Numbered from the stretch's first letter, positions 1-8,671 are shown. The stretch is 64,000 nucleotides of DNA from CAYMCO01 sp964388955 (GCA_964388955.1 CAYMCO010000007.1:1-64000), one strand, 5' to 3'. Notes: generated by a model from the letters alone, not told the origin. Made by a program: numbers and translations.

Positions 1-2
1 TT

Positions 3-194
3 TCTCTCGAGGAGGGGAATGAGATTGTCTGCGAGCTGGTGGGCCGCTACGAGGAGAGGTTCGCAGATCCGGATATCGGCAAGCCCTATGCAGAGGTATA
101 CGACGTGGAGACGGCGCAGCCGAAAGCCTGGTGGCTGGAGATGTATCAGGATTTCAAGGAGGATATGAGGCGGGATTTTGGCTTGCAGATATGA
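3..194 (+). CDS. MtmB-family methyltransferase, C-terminal end only (partial)
   Basis: The reading frame is open from the window edge to the TGA at 192-194, giving 63 residues. It ends in a GKPYAEVYDVET...W..MY..FK-type tail. The same tail, with the pattern GLPFAQAYDLKT..., closes the full MtmB homologue at 3467-4861, and methanogen monomethylamine methyltransferase MtmB ends similarly. I infer a second MtmB-family paralogue whose active site lies outside the window. The protein would transfer a methyl group from a methylated amine or related substrate to a cobalamin protein in the cytoplasm. Nothing downstream on this strand continues the operon before 2794. Confidence 0.7.
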   Translation, partial: SLEEGNEIVCELVGRYEERFADPDIGKPYAEVYDVETAQPKAWWLEMYQDFKEDMRRDFGLQI

Positions 195-1472
195 GTGCGT
201 TCGACGCTGCTGCGGGGCAGTCCAGTATGTGCTGTCGATATTGACAGGGTGAAAGGGGGTTCGGATCTGGGAATATTGCTGCACGACTGGTGCCAGAATT
301 CGATGTGGATAGCCAGGTTTCCCCACGCAAGTGGTGGAATCCGCTGGCCAGAATTGAACCACTTCTCGTGCAATGAGATCCATCGAAGCGGCACCTTGTA
401 CCATGACCCGCCAGTAGAAAGCGGTGCCAACGAAACTCTTAACCCTCTAGCTGGATGGCAACAAATGCCGCGAGGCGGCTTGCCAATCTGGTCGCGACGG
501 TCCGACCATTGTTTCCGACAATCAGGTTATTAGAAGCCCGATCGCCTTTCTCCCTTCCTTATGAATACCCGGTAAGCTGAGAACGGATTGGGCCGACAGA
601 GACGATGTTGGACCAGTGAGTCCATAGAGGTCTTCAGCGCCTCATCAATCTTCGGCCACACCTTGTGGGTATTCGGAGGTATGCTGGACATCCCCGACCG
701 CTTCATCATGAGAGGCAGAGGATAGCGCAGCGGCACTTGAACATTCACGCTTGATCGGGCATCCTCGGCCTTCTGAATATCCTGGACGTGAGTGATGTGC
801 CAAGAGAGGCTATCCATAACCTACGCTCCGTTCCAGCCACTTTGTACAAGAGCCAGCAGGTTCTGCGCCTGAGAAACCAGACCGGAGCGGATCCCCCTCC
901 AGAACCGTCGATAGTAGGGTAGGCGCCCGCAACTGCCCAATATCCTCCACCATGGTGAGAGTGAATACGCCCGCAGAACCCGGGAAGCTGGCCTGGTCTC
1001 CCCCTGCCTGAGGCTGTTGAGGACGACGATCTGGATTAGCTGCGCTTCCCCAAACAGCGGCGGCCCTCAGCGGTCTCCACGCCTCTAACCCGCCTCCCGC
1101 CGCTCAGTGGCCAAGTTGCTAGATGAGGTGATTCAACCCGCACTCCTCGCCCGGATATCCAGAAAGCGCCCTCGCCTGAGGAAGGAATAGCGCTCGGAGG
1201 GGGGCGGAATGCACTCCCTGTCGCCCGCGCATGGATCCTCCTCGCGTTCACTCGTGAATCAGACCCCCGGCACAGGATGCAGGTATATGTGCACTCTCCC
1301 CGTTCTTCTCGGCGCTGTGCCCTTGATAACGTGGAGACCACACGCGGGCAGCAAGTATTGGATGGGAATCCCGCATCACTAGTGCCAACTCCAGACCACT
1401 CGTCGCCCTGCTAGCGGGCTGCACCAGCGTGGTGCGGGTGGACAGGGGGCCCCGCCGGAGGGACGGTTCCGC
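195..1472. other. Long non-coding or decayed stretch
   Basis: No convincing intact gene lies in these 1.28 kb. Short open frames on both strands (195-533, 146-430, 1036-1341) have unbalanced composition, no Shine-Dalgarno and no recognisable motif. The only coding-like signal is a broken minus-strand frame at about 530-1075, listed separately. The stretch separates the partial MtmB-family gene from the convergent TetR gene. Confidence 0.5.
530..1075 (-). pseudogene. Possible decayed ORF with an in-frame TAG
   Basis: On the minus strand one frame stays open from about 1073 to 824, meets a single TAG at 823-821, and continues from the ATG at 817 to 530 (95 codons). The conceptual protein has balanced composition on both sides of the TAG, for example LIQIVVLNSLRQGETR upstream and MDSLSWHITHVQDIQKAEDA downstream. 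I do not recognise the family and no start codon is obvious for the upstream part. It is most likely a dead gene or chance; reading TAG as an amino acid has no support in this window. Confidence 0.25.
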
Positions 1473-2081
1473 TCACTCCGATGGGCCGCTTCGCAGGCTC
1501 GAAATGATCCGCATGGCGGCGCCGAAGTAGGCATCGAGATCCACGGCCTCGCCATCGATCAGGTACTGCAGCGCCGCCCCCTCCATCAAAGACACCATCA
1601 GGGGGGGCAGGGTTTGTGCAGCGGAGGCGTCAAAGATGCCCTTGTTCACCCCCTCCTGCGCCACTTGGCGGATGTCCTCCCGCCAGCGAGCGTACATCCG
1701 CTGTATCACGACGCGAATTTCATCATTCGTGGTGCCTTGCACCCAGAAGTCGTAGAAGGCATACATGTGGCGCCGGCGCTCCAGGATGATGCACCGCATC
1801 TGGTCGAAGAACAGCTCCAGCTTCTTGAGCGGGGAGAGATCCCCCTTCAGCAGATCGCTCTCGCGGTCCTCGACGAATCTGGTGAGCATATCCTCCAACA
1901 AGGCGAAGAACAGCTGTGCCTTCGTGGGAAAATAGTAGTGCAGGTTGCCCTGGCTCATGCCCGCCTTCTCGGCAATGCGACGCATTCGCGTGCCGCTGAT
2001 TTTGTCCTCCGCGATGGTCTGCAGCGCGGCGTCCAGGATGCGCCGTTCCGGTGACCCTGGTTCATAGGTCTCTGTGGTCAT
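1473..2081 (-). CDS. TetR/AcrR-family transcriptional regulator
   Basis: A 202-residue protein of normal TetR size. The N-terminal helix-turn-helix is clear: ERRILDAALQTIAED, then GTRMRRIAEKAGMSQGNLHYYFPTKAQLFFALL, where the Y-Y-F-P/K turn is the family signature. The C-terminal half is an all-helical ligand-binding and dimer region with DFWVQGTTNDEIR. A longer frame starts at 2282, but its first 67 residues look unnatural. The ATG at 2081 follows a purine-rich AGGGACGGAG, so I chose it. The gene points away from the corrinoid/MtmB pair, so it may control that operon or itself through the shared upstream region (inference). Confidence 0.9.
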   Translation of the reverse strand: MTTETYEPGSPERRILDAALQTIAEDKISGTRMRRIAEKAGMSQGNLHYYFPTKAQLFFALLEDMLTRFVEDRESDLLKGDLSPLKKLELFFDQMRCIILERRRHMYAFYDFWVQGTTNDEIRVVIQRMYARWREDIRQVAQEGVNKGIFDASAAQTLPPLMVSLMEGAALQYLIDGEAVDLDAYFGAAMRIISSLRSGPSE

Positions 2082-2793
2082 CTCCGTCCCTGCCCTCTTT
2101 TTGTTGGACCGACTGCCTGTTTCCTGCTCACTGCGCCCCGTTCCCAATCCATTGGCCCCTTCGCCCGTTTCCTTGGGTGGGGTACACACCGGGCGGGCGA
2201 CCGAAGGGATCAAGCCCATTCGAGCCGCGCCTTGAGCAGCGCCGAGTACGGCGAGGCGCCCATCGAGAGGTGTGCCGTGCACGGCGCATACCCGATGCTT
2301 GCCCCCTGAAACGGAATACGCCCAGCTCGCCTCCGATAGTTGACACGGTGAGGAACCTTTTGTAGTATAGAGCAGGAAATTCGTTCGGTCAATTAATCAA
2401 ATTGGCGTCTTTTCGAACTGCGGTTAACGGGGCTATTGGGGGGTGCGCAGTACATCGAGGCGGAGATGACGCCTGTCGTTCAAGGATGGTTCAAGGAAGC
2501 TTGAAGCCGATCCTAGGCGCTGGCATTGGGTTTGCCCCAGCGTGTTCCCAACGTCTTCTGGCGGTGGTTCGGGGCGTTCAGGGGGATGCGGGTCTTGAGG
2601 TGATAATCGGCGGGATGGTTTGAGACCGTCAATGACGCATCCTCTGAAGGTTGTCCGTGGGTATCGTCGGCCCATATTGCTATGAGTGATCTAATTCGCT
2701 AGGGAAGCATCTCCGGGAGCAAAGGACAGCTCGTGCAGGGAAGAACATCTAGGGCGGGGATATCCTATCGAAAGTGGAGAAAGGAGTGACGTA
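2082..2793. promoter_or_regulatory. Divergent upstream region of TetR and corrinoid genes
   Basis: About 710 bp lie between the divergent TetR and corrinoid-protein starts. An imperfect inverted repeat CAATT-AATCA-AATTG sits at 2390-2404 in an AT-rich patch that stands out from the GC-rich surroundings and could be a TetR operator. The open frame at 2402-2623 has no Shine-Dalgarno or known motif and I do not call it. A strong AAGGAG at 2781-2787 precedes the corrinoid gene. No cobalamin riboswitch box was seen. Confidence 0.3.
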
Positions 2794-3465
2794 ATGCATA
2801 GCTCAGTGCCTGAGAAGTATGCCGGCCCCTTGCGCTCGGCGTTGGCGGCGGGCGATCTGCAAGCTGCGGTCGAGGCGGCCCGCGGCGGGCTCGATGCTGG
2901 CGTGGAACCGCTGAGCCTGATCCAGGAGGTGCTTGTGCCGACTTTGACGGAGATCGGCGATCGGTTTGAGCGCATGGAGATTTTTCTGCCTGAGCTAATG
3001 GCCGCCGGAGTGGCGGGGACCGCCGTGTCCGAGGCGGTGGAAAGCGAACTGGTCCGGCGGGGCGAATCCCTGCACAGCGAAGGCACAATCGTCGTCGGCA
3101 CGGTCAAGGGGGATATCCACGATATCGGCAAGAACATCGTCGCCAGCCTGTTTCGGGCGCATGGATACAAGGTGGTCGACGTTGGAAAGGACGCCTCCGC
3201 CAAGCAATTCATCGAGGCGGCCCGACGCGAAGGCGCGGAGATCATCGCGGCCTCCGCCTTGATGAGCATCACGCGCGCCGGCGCGCGGGATGTCGCCGGC
3301 CTGCTGGAGGAGTTGGGGCTGCGGGATGATTATCTCTATATCGTCGGCGGGGGCTCCATCGACCAGGAGTACGCGGACGAGATCGGCGCGGATGGCTATT
3401 CCTTCACCGCCGCAGGGGCCGTTGACCTGGTCTCCAATCTGCTCGCCGAGCGGAGGGCTGGCTGA
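2794..3465 (+). CDS. Corrinoid (cobalamin-binding) methyltransferase protein, MtmC/MtbC-like
   Basis: A 223-residue methyl-carrier protein. Residues about 10-95 form the helical cap domain (B12-binding 2), and about 97-220 the Rossmann-like cobalamin domain. The axial-ligand motif is GTVKGDIHDIGKNIV with His109 as the lower ligand. It is followed by SALMS near residue 154 and a GGG near 185, as the DxHxxG...SxL...GG family rule requires. It takes the methyl group from the partner methyltransferase and passes it on, in folate or CoM metabolism depending on the organism. Its stop is one base before the ATG of the MtmB homologue at 3467, so the two form a substrate-specific methyltransferase and carrier pair. 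AAGGAG lies about 8 nt before the start. Confidence 0.93.
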   Translation: MHSSVPEKYAGPLRSALAAGDLQAAVEAARGGLDAGVEPLSLIQEVLVPTLTEIGDRFERMEIFLPELMAAGVAGTAVSEAVESELVRRGESLHSEGTIVVGTVKGDIHDIGKNIVASLFRAHGYKVVDVGKDASAKQFIEAARREGAEIIAASALMSITRAGARDVAGLLEELGLRDDYLYIVGGGSIDQEYADEIGADGYSFTAAGAVDLVSNLLAERRAG

Positions 3466-3466
3466 T

Positions 3467-4861
3467 ATGTATGCAAACGAACGATTGCAGGAAATCTTCC
3501 GGCGTTCCAGAGCCGGAAAGTACATGAGCGAAACAGAATACGATCTGCTGCTGGCTCGTCGCACCCAGGAGTTGGTCCAAGAGTACGAGATCACCTACGA
3601 TCCCGAACTGGTCTGCCCTTCGGATGACGCCATGGCGGACAGGGTGTTCGAGGCGGGGCTGACGCTGCTAGCCGGGGTCGGCGCCTATCATCTGGATACA
3701 GAGCGGGTGATCCGGTTCAGCCGGGAGGAGATCCTGGACGCGCTGCGCCAGGCGCCCAGCGCCCTGCAGTTGGGCGAGGGCAAGGACATGGTGGTCGCCG
3801 TGCATCGCGGTGTGGAGGATCGGAATCCGCCCCTTAACCTCACCGGGCCCGCCGGGCAAGCCTGCCTGGAGGAAAACTACCTGCAGATGCTCATCAGCTA
3901 TGCGCAGGAACCATATGTGCAGGCCATTGAATCGGGCGCCACCCTGACCTATAACGGGCAGGATATCGTGGCCGGCACGCTGCTGGAAGTGAAAGCGGTG
4001 CAGCGCGATTCCGCTACTGCGCGGGAGGCCGTCCGTCGGGTCGGCAAACCCGGCATGCATATCGGGGACTGTGCCACCGGGATGACCGCCATCGGCAAGA
4101 TGGCCGCCAGCGAACCGGTCAACGGCCTACGGCCCTGCGATGGGCGCCTTGTGGCCCAAATGTGCGAACTCAAGACCGATGACGACCAGTTGGCTCGCAT
4201 ACCGCACCTGAGGAACTACGGATCGCACATCATCAACCTGATGACCCCCTTGACCGGCGGGATCGGCGGAGGGCCGAGCGGCGTGGCGGTGATCTCCGTG
4301 GCCGAAACGCTCTTGGGCGTGATCGCATACTACGCCACCTACCATTATCTCAGCATCACGCACATCAAGTGGACGAATAACTCGGACCCGTGGGGGATGT
4401 ATGTGCTTGCCATGGCGGGCCAGGCTCTGGCTCGCAACACGAAGATCGTGATCACAGACGATCCCTTCACCGTTTCGGGGCCGGTCACAGACGAGCTGCT
4501 GTATGAGGTGGCGGGGCACGCCATCATCGGCTCGGTATGCGGGTATACGCAGCACGGGGTCGGCAGCACCGGCGGCAATCTACCCGATCACCACACCGGG
4601 CTGGAGGCCGGGTTCCAGGGTGAGGTCGGGGTGGCCGCGACCAAGAGCGGGACCACTCGCGAGCGGGCGAACGAGATGGCCCTCAAACTGCTTCCCAAGT
4701 ACCAAGACACTTTCGATCAGCCGAAGCGTGGGTTGCCCTTCGCCCAGGCCTATGACTTGAAGACGATCACGCCGACCCAGGATTGGCAGGACTGCTACCG
4801 GCGAGTGAAGGAGGAGCTGACCGGCATCGGCCTGGAGTTCGGCGCTGGTCCATGGGACTAG
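3467..4861 (+). CDS. MtmB-family methylamine:corrinoid methyltransferase homologue without pyrrolysine
   Basis: A 464-residue protein that aligns along its length with methanogen monomethylamine methyltransferase MtmB (about 458 residues). Matching blocks include the N-terminal SETEYDLLLARRTQEL region, the GYMYHLDT-like segment around residue 70, and the C-terminal AYDLKTITPTQDW. In MtmB the pyrrolysine (residue 202) sits in GMGV-O-GPET. The equivalent here is KPGMHI-G-DCATG with Gly200 encoded by GGG at 4064-4066, so no amber codon is read. The frame extends upstream to 3290, but the ATG at 3467, one base after the corrinoid stop, is the sensible start. As in non-pyrrolysine MttB proteins such as glycine betaine methyltransferase, the substrate has probably changed. 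Which substrate it uses is unknown. Confidence 0.88.
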   Translation: MYANERLQEIFRRSRAGKYMSETEYDLLLARRTQELVQEYEITYDPELVCPSDDAMADRVFEAGLTLLAGVGAYHLDTERVIRFSREEILDALRQAPSALQLGEGKDMVVAVHRGVEDRNPPLNLTGPAGQACLEENYLQMLISYAQEPYVQAIESGATLTYNGQDIVAGTLLEVKAVQRDSATAREAVRRVGKPGMHIGDCATGMTAIGKMAASEPVNGLRPCDGRLVAQMCELKTDDDQLARIPHLRNYGSHIINLMTPLTGGIGGGPSGVAVISVAETLLGVIAYYATYHYLSITHIKWTNNSDPWGMYVLAMAGQALARNTKIVITDDPFTVSGPVTDELLYEVAGHAIIGSVCGYTQHGVGSTGGNLPDHHTGLEAGFQGEVGVAATKSGTTRERANEMALKLLPKYQDTFDQPKRGLPFAQAYDLKTITPTQDWQDCYRRVKEELTGIGLEFGAGPWD

Positions 4862-5024
4862 CCAGCGGAAGCCAAAGCTCCTGGCTGTAGAATCCTGGTT
4901 GGGCCACGGTGGCCCTCCGCGGTGCTACACTTTATCCGTTGGTGGTCACGCAATGTGTAGTGGGCGGGTATCTTGCCTCCGCGGTTAGGCAAGGGCAGTG
5001 CGTTCACGCGCTAGAGGCATTCTT
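4862..5024 (+). terminator. Hairpins after the methyltransferase gene (possible terminator)
   Basis: Two stem-loops follow the stop: GGGCCA-CGG-TGGCCC at 4901-4915, and a perfect 7-bp stem CTTGCCT/AGGCAAG with an 8-nt loop at 4972-4993. A looser inverted pair CTACAC/GTGTAG lies between them. None is followed by a clear U tract, so termination is only a guess. Confidence 0.3.
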
Positions 5025-5270
5025 ATGCATTTCTCCCTGAATGGCCAGCGAAGGGAATTCAGCGGCGATCCAGACGCCCCGCTGTTGACCTACCTGCCCG
5101 AGCACGAGAACATCCTCTCTGCCAAGAACGGCTGCGCCCCGCAGGCCGCCCGCGGGACGTGCACGGTCGATCTGAACGGCAGCGCCGTGCTGTCCTGCGT
5201 CACGCCGATGACGAAGGTCGATGCCGGGATCGTGACCACCGTCGAAGGCCTTGGAGAATATCGGCGGTAG
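5025..5270 (+). pseudogene. Truncated 2Fe-2S ferredoxin domain (xanthine dehydrogenase small-subunit type)
   Basis: The 81-residue frame starts MHFSLNGQRREFSGDPDAPLL and holds the plant-type ferredoxin fold of molybdenum hydroxylase small subunits: KNGCAPQAARGTC followed by VLSCVTPM. The second cluster cysteine of the C-x5-C-x2-C loop is replaced by Arg, so the cluster cannot form normally. The frame stops right after the ferredoxin domain, where intact homologues continue into a second 2Fe-2S all-helical domain with more cysteines. No medium or large subunit gene follows. AGAGG precedes the ATG by about 9 nt. Missing ligand plus truncation argues for a dead remnant. Confidence 0.65.
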
Positions 5271-5478
5271 GTGTTCGCCGTATGCGGCTGCCGATGGATG
5301 CGCCAAGACGGCGCAGGCGGAAGAGGGGGGACCTCTCTTCCCGGCTGAACGGGTGGCTTTGATCCATAGATGCAGATTGTCCCCATTTCCGTCGAAAAGC
5401 CAGCACCGCCGCGGGGAATTCCCGTATTAGAAGCTGCCATATCCTCTGGTTGCAAACATGGGCAGTTGGTTATCAGAA

Positions 5479-5507
5479 TTGCATATGCTTAGGTCAGTCC
5501 CTATAAT
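5479..5507 (+). promoter_or_regulatory. Sigma-70-type promoter before the methyltransferase remnant
   Basis: TTGCAT at 5479-5484 and TATAAT at 5502-5507 are separated by exactly 17 bp. It lies about 34 bp before the start of the decayed methyltransferase gene at 5541, which still has AGAGGG at 5532-5537. The promoter looks intact although the gene is not. Confidence 0.6.
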
Positions 5508-5540
5508 CACGATCTCGCCACTTGGTTTGCAGAGGGCACT

Positions 5541-5870
5541 ATGAGAGCGGGGATTACACCACAGGAATCTGTCTTTAAATGGAGTCGGTCGGAACTCAAA
5601 GAAAGCGCGTCAGCCCAATCACACTTCGGGGATCTGTGCAGATTGCTGGATCACGGCACACGGACCGAGCTTGACCCGGATGGCAAATGGCCCACGGCGG
5701 AAGCCGCAATTTGGATTGGCTACATCCAATGGAAGTGCCAGAATGGGCATGCATTTCCGGAAGAGCCGATACTCAAACCGATTGATAGCGTCTTCAACAT
5801 GGATTCGATTCCAGATTACTCGGAGGACGGGGAACCGCACAAGCAATGCCGATTTAGGGCCCGCAGGTGA
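5541..5870 (+). pseudogene. Internally deleted class I DNA methyltransferase (type IIL/MmeI-like) remnant
   Basis: The 109-residue frame joins two distant parts of the large (about 900-residue) MmeI/YeeA-like DNA methyltransferase family. Residues about 7-45 match the family N-terminus (FKWSRSELKESASAQSHFGDL followed by CRLL and E-x-DP-x-G-x-W). Residues about 52-80 match a segment several hundred residues further on, just before the NPPF catalytic motif (WIGYIQW...N...F..EPILKPID...MD.I.D). The nuclease-like N-terminal rest and the SAM-binding domain are gone, and the frame ends before NPPF. I conclude that an in-frame internal deletion plus a C-terminal truncation killed the gene. Confidence 0.65.
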
Positions 5871-5916
5871 TCACCGAGCCAGCCCGAGCAGGAGCTGACG
5901 GTTAGAGGAGGCACCA

Positions 5917-7314
5917 ATGAATCAGCCAGAGAGTCGTGACGAATTGCTACAAGAGCTGCGCGCGCGGACGCCGGTATCCGGTGCTCGGTTTACGGGATCC
6001 AACCGCGTGCTCCCGGGAGGATTGGCGAGTGGCGTAAGAGGCTTTGAACCGCATCCTTTTTTCGCCGATCATGTACAAGGTTCAAGGATATGGGACATAG
6101 ATGGAAACGAATACATCGATTGCTGTATGTGCTACGGTGTACTCGTCCTGGGGCATCGGCCTCCGGTAGTGGTCGAGGCCGTTCGGGAGCAGATTGAGCG
6201 GGGGTGGATTTTCGCTGCACCCCATGAGGAACAGTTGGAATTCGCTGAGAAGTTCGTCGAGTGCGTGCCGTGTGCCGACATGATGGTCCTCTGCAATTCG
6301 GGGACAGAGGCGACCATGCAGGCTATTCGCATTGTGAGAGCATATTCTGGGAAGAAGGTCGTCGCCAAGTTCGAGGGCGGCTATCACGGTTGGCATGACT
6401 ATGGTATGTGGAGCGTGAATATGACCCCGGGTGCCATGGGATCGGCTGACCACCCAAATCAGGTGCCAGATTCGGCTGGGATACCCGATGCAGTGAAGGA
6501 AACCGTCCTGGTTCTTCCCTACGCGGAAAGCGCATTTGGGTTGATCGAGCAGCATGCAACCGAATTGGCCGCCGTAATGATTGAGCCGGTCTTTGGTGGG
6601 GGATCGATACCAGCCGATAAGGATTTTTTGGTCAAACTGCGGGAGGTCACCCAGCGAAATGATGTCCTTCTGCTGTTTGATGAGGTGATCACTGGCTTTC
6701 GCCTGGCGTTGGGAGGGGGACAGGAGCATTTCGGGGTTGTGCCCGACTTGGCCACCTATGGAAAAGCCATCGGTGGGGGATTTCCCATCGGCGCCGTTGG
6801 ATGCCCACAAGAGATCATGGAGAAAGTCACCCGGGGGGAGGCGCGCATCATGACGGCCGGCACCTTCAGCGGCAACCCAATGACCCTGGCCGCGGGCAAC
6901 GCCACGATAAGCTTCTTGATGGAGAACCCTCAAATCTATGATGAGATGGCTGCCAAGGGCAAATACCTCCGAGACCGCGTGAATGAGTTCGCCCGCCGAA
7001 AAGGCTTGCCTGGGGTCATTGTTGGTGTGGGTTCAATCTTTCAAACCCATTTGAGAGCCGATCCTGTTACCAAGCCGCGGGATTTGCTGGACCAGGATTT
7101 TGAGGCGCTGCGCGATTTTCAATTGTATTTGCGCCTGAACGGAGTGTTCATCCCCCGGATCCACAATGGATTCATATCTGCCGCGCACAGCGACGAGGAT
7201 ATTGAAATGATTATCCGTGCACATCAGGTTGCGCTAGAGGCGAGTGTGACTGCCAAGAGGGAGACAGGGTCGCGCGAGGAGAGGGACGTCAGCAAGTCCC
7301 CTTTGGCTCTCTGA
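5917..7314 (+). CDS. Class III aminotransferase, glutamate-1-semialdehyde aminomutase-like
   Basis: A 465-residue fold-type I PLP enzyme. Recognisable blocks are the N-terminal RTPVSGARFTGSNRVLPGGL, the cofactor-phosphate motif NSGTEATMQAIRIVRAY near residue 128, GGYHGWHDYG, the Asp-containing LLLFDEVITGFR near 250, and the Schiff-base lysine Lys283 in ATYGKAIGGGFPIGAVG. This order and spacing fit HemL and related aminomutases or omega-transaminases. No other tetrapyrrole gene is near, so a catabolic transaminase acting on an amine or amino acid is as likely as haem synthesis. AGAGGAGG sits just before the ATG. It is the only clearly intact gene between the surrounding remnants. Confidence 0.85.
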   Translation: MNQPESRDELLQELRARTPVSGARFTGSNRVLPGGLASGVRGFEPHPFFADHVQGSRIWDIDGNEYIDCCMCYGVLVLGHRPPVVVEAVREQIERGWIFAAPHEEQLEFAEKFVECVPCADMMVLCNSGTEATMQAIRIVRAYSGKKVVAKFEGGYHGWHDYGMWSVNMTPGAMGSADHPNQVPDSAGIPDAVKETVLVLPYAESAFGLIEQHATELAAVMIEPVFGGGSIPADKDFLVKLREVTQRNDVLLLFDEVITGFRLALGGGQEHFGVVPDLATYGKAIGGGFPIGAVGCPQEIMEKVTRGEARIMTAGTFSGNPMTLAAGNATISFLMENPQIYDEMAAKGKYLRDRVNEFARRKGLPGVIVGVGSIFQTHLRADPVTKPRDLLDQDFEALRDFQLYLRLNGVFIPRIHNGFISAAHSDEDIEMIIRAHQVALEASVTAKRETGSREERDVSKSPLAL

Positions 7315-7808
7315 GGTACGGTCTCTTATCTTTACCGGGAATATGATCGGATAGCAAGCCAATCCTCTTTGCCAATCGGGCCTCAGAGACTGACCTCACT
7401 TGAAATGTATCGGCCGAGGATTTCTTTGAGATGGCGACTTTCCGCGAACCAGCGCGCACTGGAGCGCATAACATGACCAAGATGTCACTCGGACGGGTGA
7501 TCCAGGGCCACATAGAGCAGATCGAATAGCCGCAAGCCCCCACGGGCAGTCCCAGCACCCCGGCTTTCGGATCCTCGATAATCTCCCGTACCATTCAGGA
7601 ACACCGCGACAATGGCGCCACGTCTTCTTCTGTTGCAGGGAGGGTGTCAAACAAGGAAAAGAAACGGGATGGACGACTGCTGTAGACATTCGATGGATCA
7701 TATTGTAATCTTGGATTGGGCCCCATTCCCCACTGGGAGGGCCGCTCAATTCACGGGATGGCGCCGCGAGGGAGGCGCTCGGAGAGGATCGCGAAAGAAG
7801 ACCGGAGG
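7315..7808. other. Gap with a possible unrecognised gene remnant
   Basis: No intact gene. On the minus strand around 7530-7400 a frame reads GGLRLFDLLYVALDHPSE, then a stop, then HLGHVMRSSARWFAESRHLK and onward to another stop near 7395. This composition is protein-like on both sides of the TGA, so I suspect a decayed gene of unknown family. The rest shows nothing. Confidence 0.25.
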
Positions 7809-8156
7809 ATGCCCGCCTACATCAGTCTGGCAAGCTCCACCGATCAGGGCGTAAAGAATATCAAGGAGAACGCCGCGCGGTTGGATGCAGCCAAGAGTGC
7901 GTCTAAGGCGATGGGGGCAGAGCTGAAAGACTTTTACCTCGTTCTGGGCCAATAAGACGCGGTTGTCATCTCCGAGGGTCCCGATGACGGGACGGCTGCC
8001 AAGCCCGCCATGGCGATCGGTTCAGAGGGTGCCATCCGGACAGAGATTTTTCGCGCGATTGCCGAGGATGAATATCGGAGGCTCGTTACGAGTCTACCAA
8101 GAGCGGAGACGTCTTCGCTCCCCGGTCACGGCAAACTGAGGGCCTTCCTTGCATAA
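7809..8156 (+). pseudogene. GYD-domain protein interrupted by a nonsense codon
   Basis: The frame starts MPAYISLASSTDQGVKNIKE, reads through AAKSASKAMGAELKDFYLVLGQ, hits TAA at 7953-7955, and continues in the same frame with DAVVISEGPDDGTAAKPAM, IRTEIFRAIAEDEYRRLV and a stop at 8154-8156. Intact GYD proteins (about 100 residues) carry Tyr exactly where the TAA stands (GQYD), so one base change (TAC/TAT to TAA) explains the break. CCGGAGG precedes the ATG. The tail is also about 15 residues longer than usual. The gene is either dead or a sequencing error. GYD proteins are small soluble proteins of unknown function. Confidence 0.75.
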
Positions 8157-8671
8157 GGCTGGGGGCTTGAATAGTCGAGCTGTGTATCTGTGAAGTACTA
8201 GGCCAGGGAGGGCTGCATTAGGTCGCTAGACAATCCAAGTCAGAAGATGTCCGCTTTGGGAGAGGGGAGAAGATCCACACCAGAAGGGAGGTGATCAAGC
8301 GAGCAGCGCTGAGATTCCGTAGAAGATGGAAACTGGGGTCATGACGATTGGCCATTGAAGGTCTAGGCAAAAGGGGAAGCACTCTCCTGGTGACACCTCA
8401 AGTATCCTAGGTGCTCCAGGGATTTACGCTTCAATGGGATGTGACCAGAGCCCGAGGGTGCTGTAGCGGATGGCCGAGCTAGATGACCCATGCGAAGGAG
8501 GCGACAGCGCAGGCATATGAAATCAATCGCATGAATTCTCCATCGTCGACAGGAGTTGGCTCGGGGATGGACTGCGGTAGTAGACGCATCCCCTCCTGTT
8601 CTCGGCAGATCGGGGATTTCCGATCCGCGATCCGTGGAGGACCCAAGACCAAAGGAAAGGAGCAAAAGCGA
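8157..8671. other. Leader region of the binding-protein gene
   Basis: No gene recognised. The open frame of the downstream binding protein extends back to 8483 but this part has unnatural composition. AAAGGAAAGGAG at 8651-8662 decides the start at 8672. No clear -35/-10 pair found. Confidence 0.35.

Noticed and set aside
1036..1341. 101-codon minus-strand frame
   Set aside because: Arg/Gly/Ser-rich, no ribosome site, no motif, and another frame on the same strand overlaps its end with more natural composition.
2402..2790. Cobalamin riboswitch before the corrinoid gene
   Set aside because: I found no B12-box consensus or convincing multi-stem structure in the leader.
3467..4861. Pyrrolysine in the MtmB homologue
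   Set aside because: The frame has no in-frame TAG, and the residue at the Pyl position is Gly (GGG).
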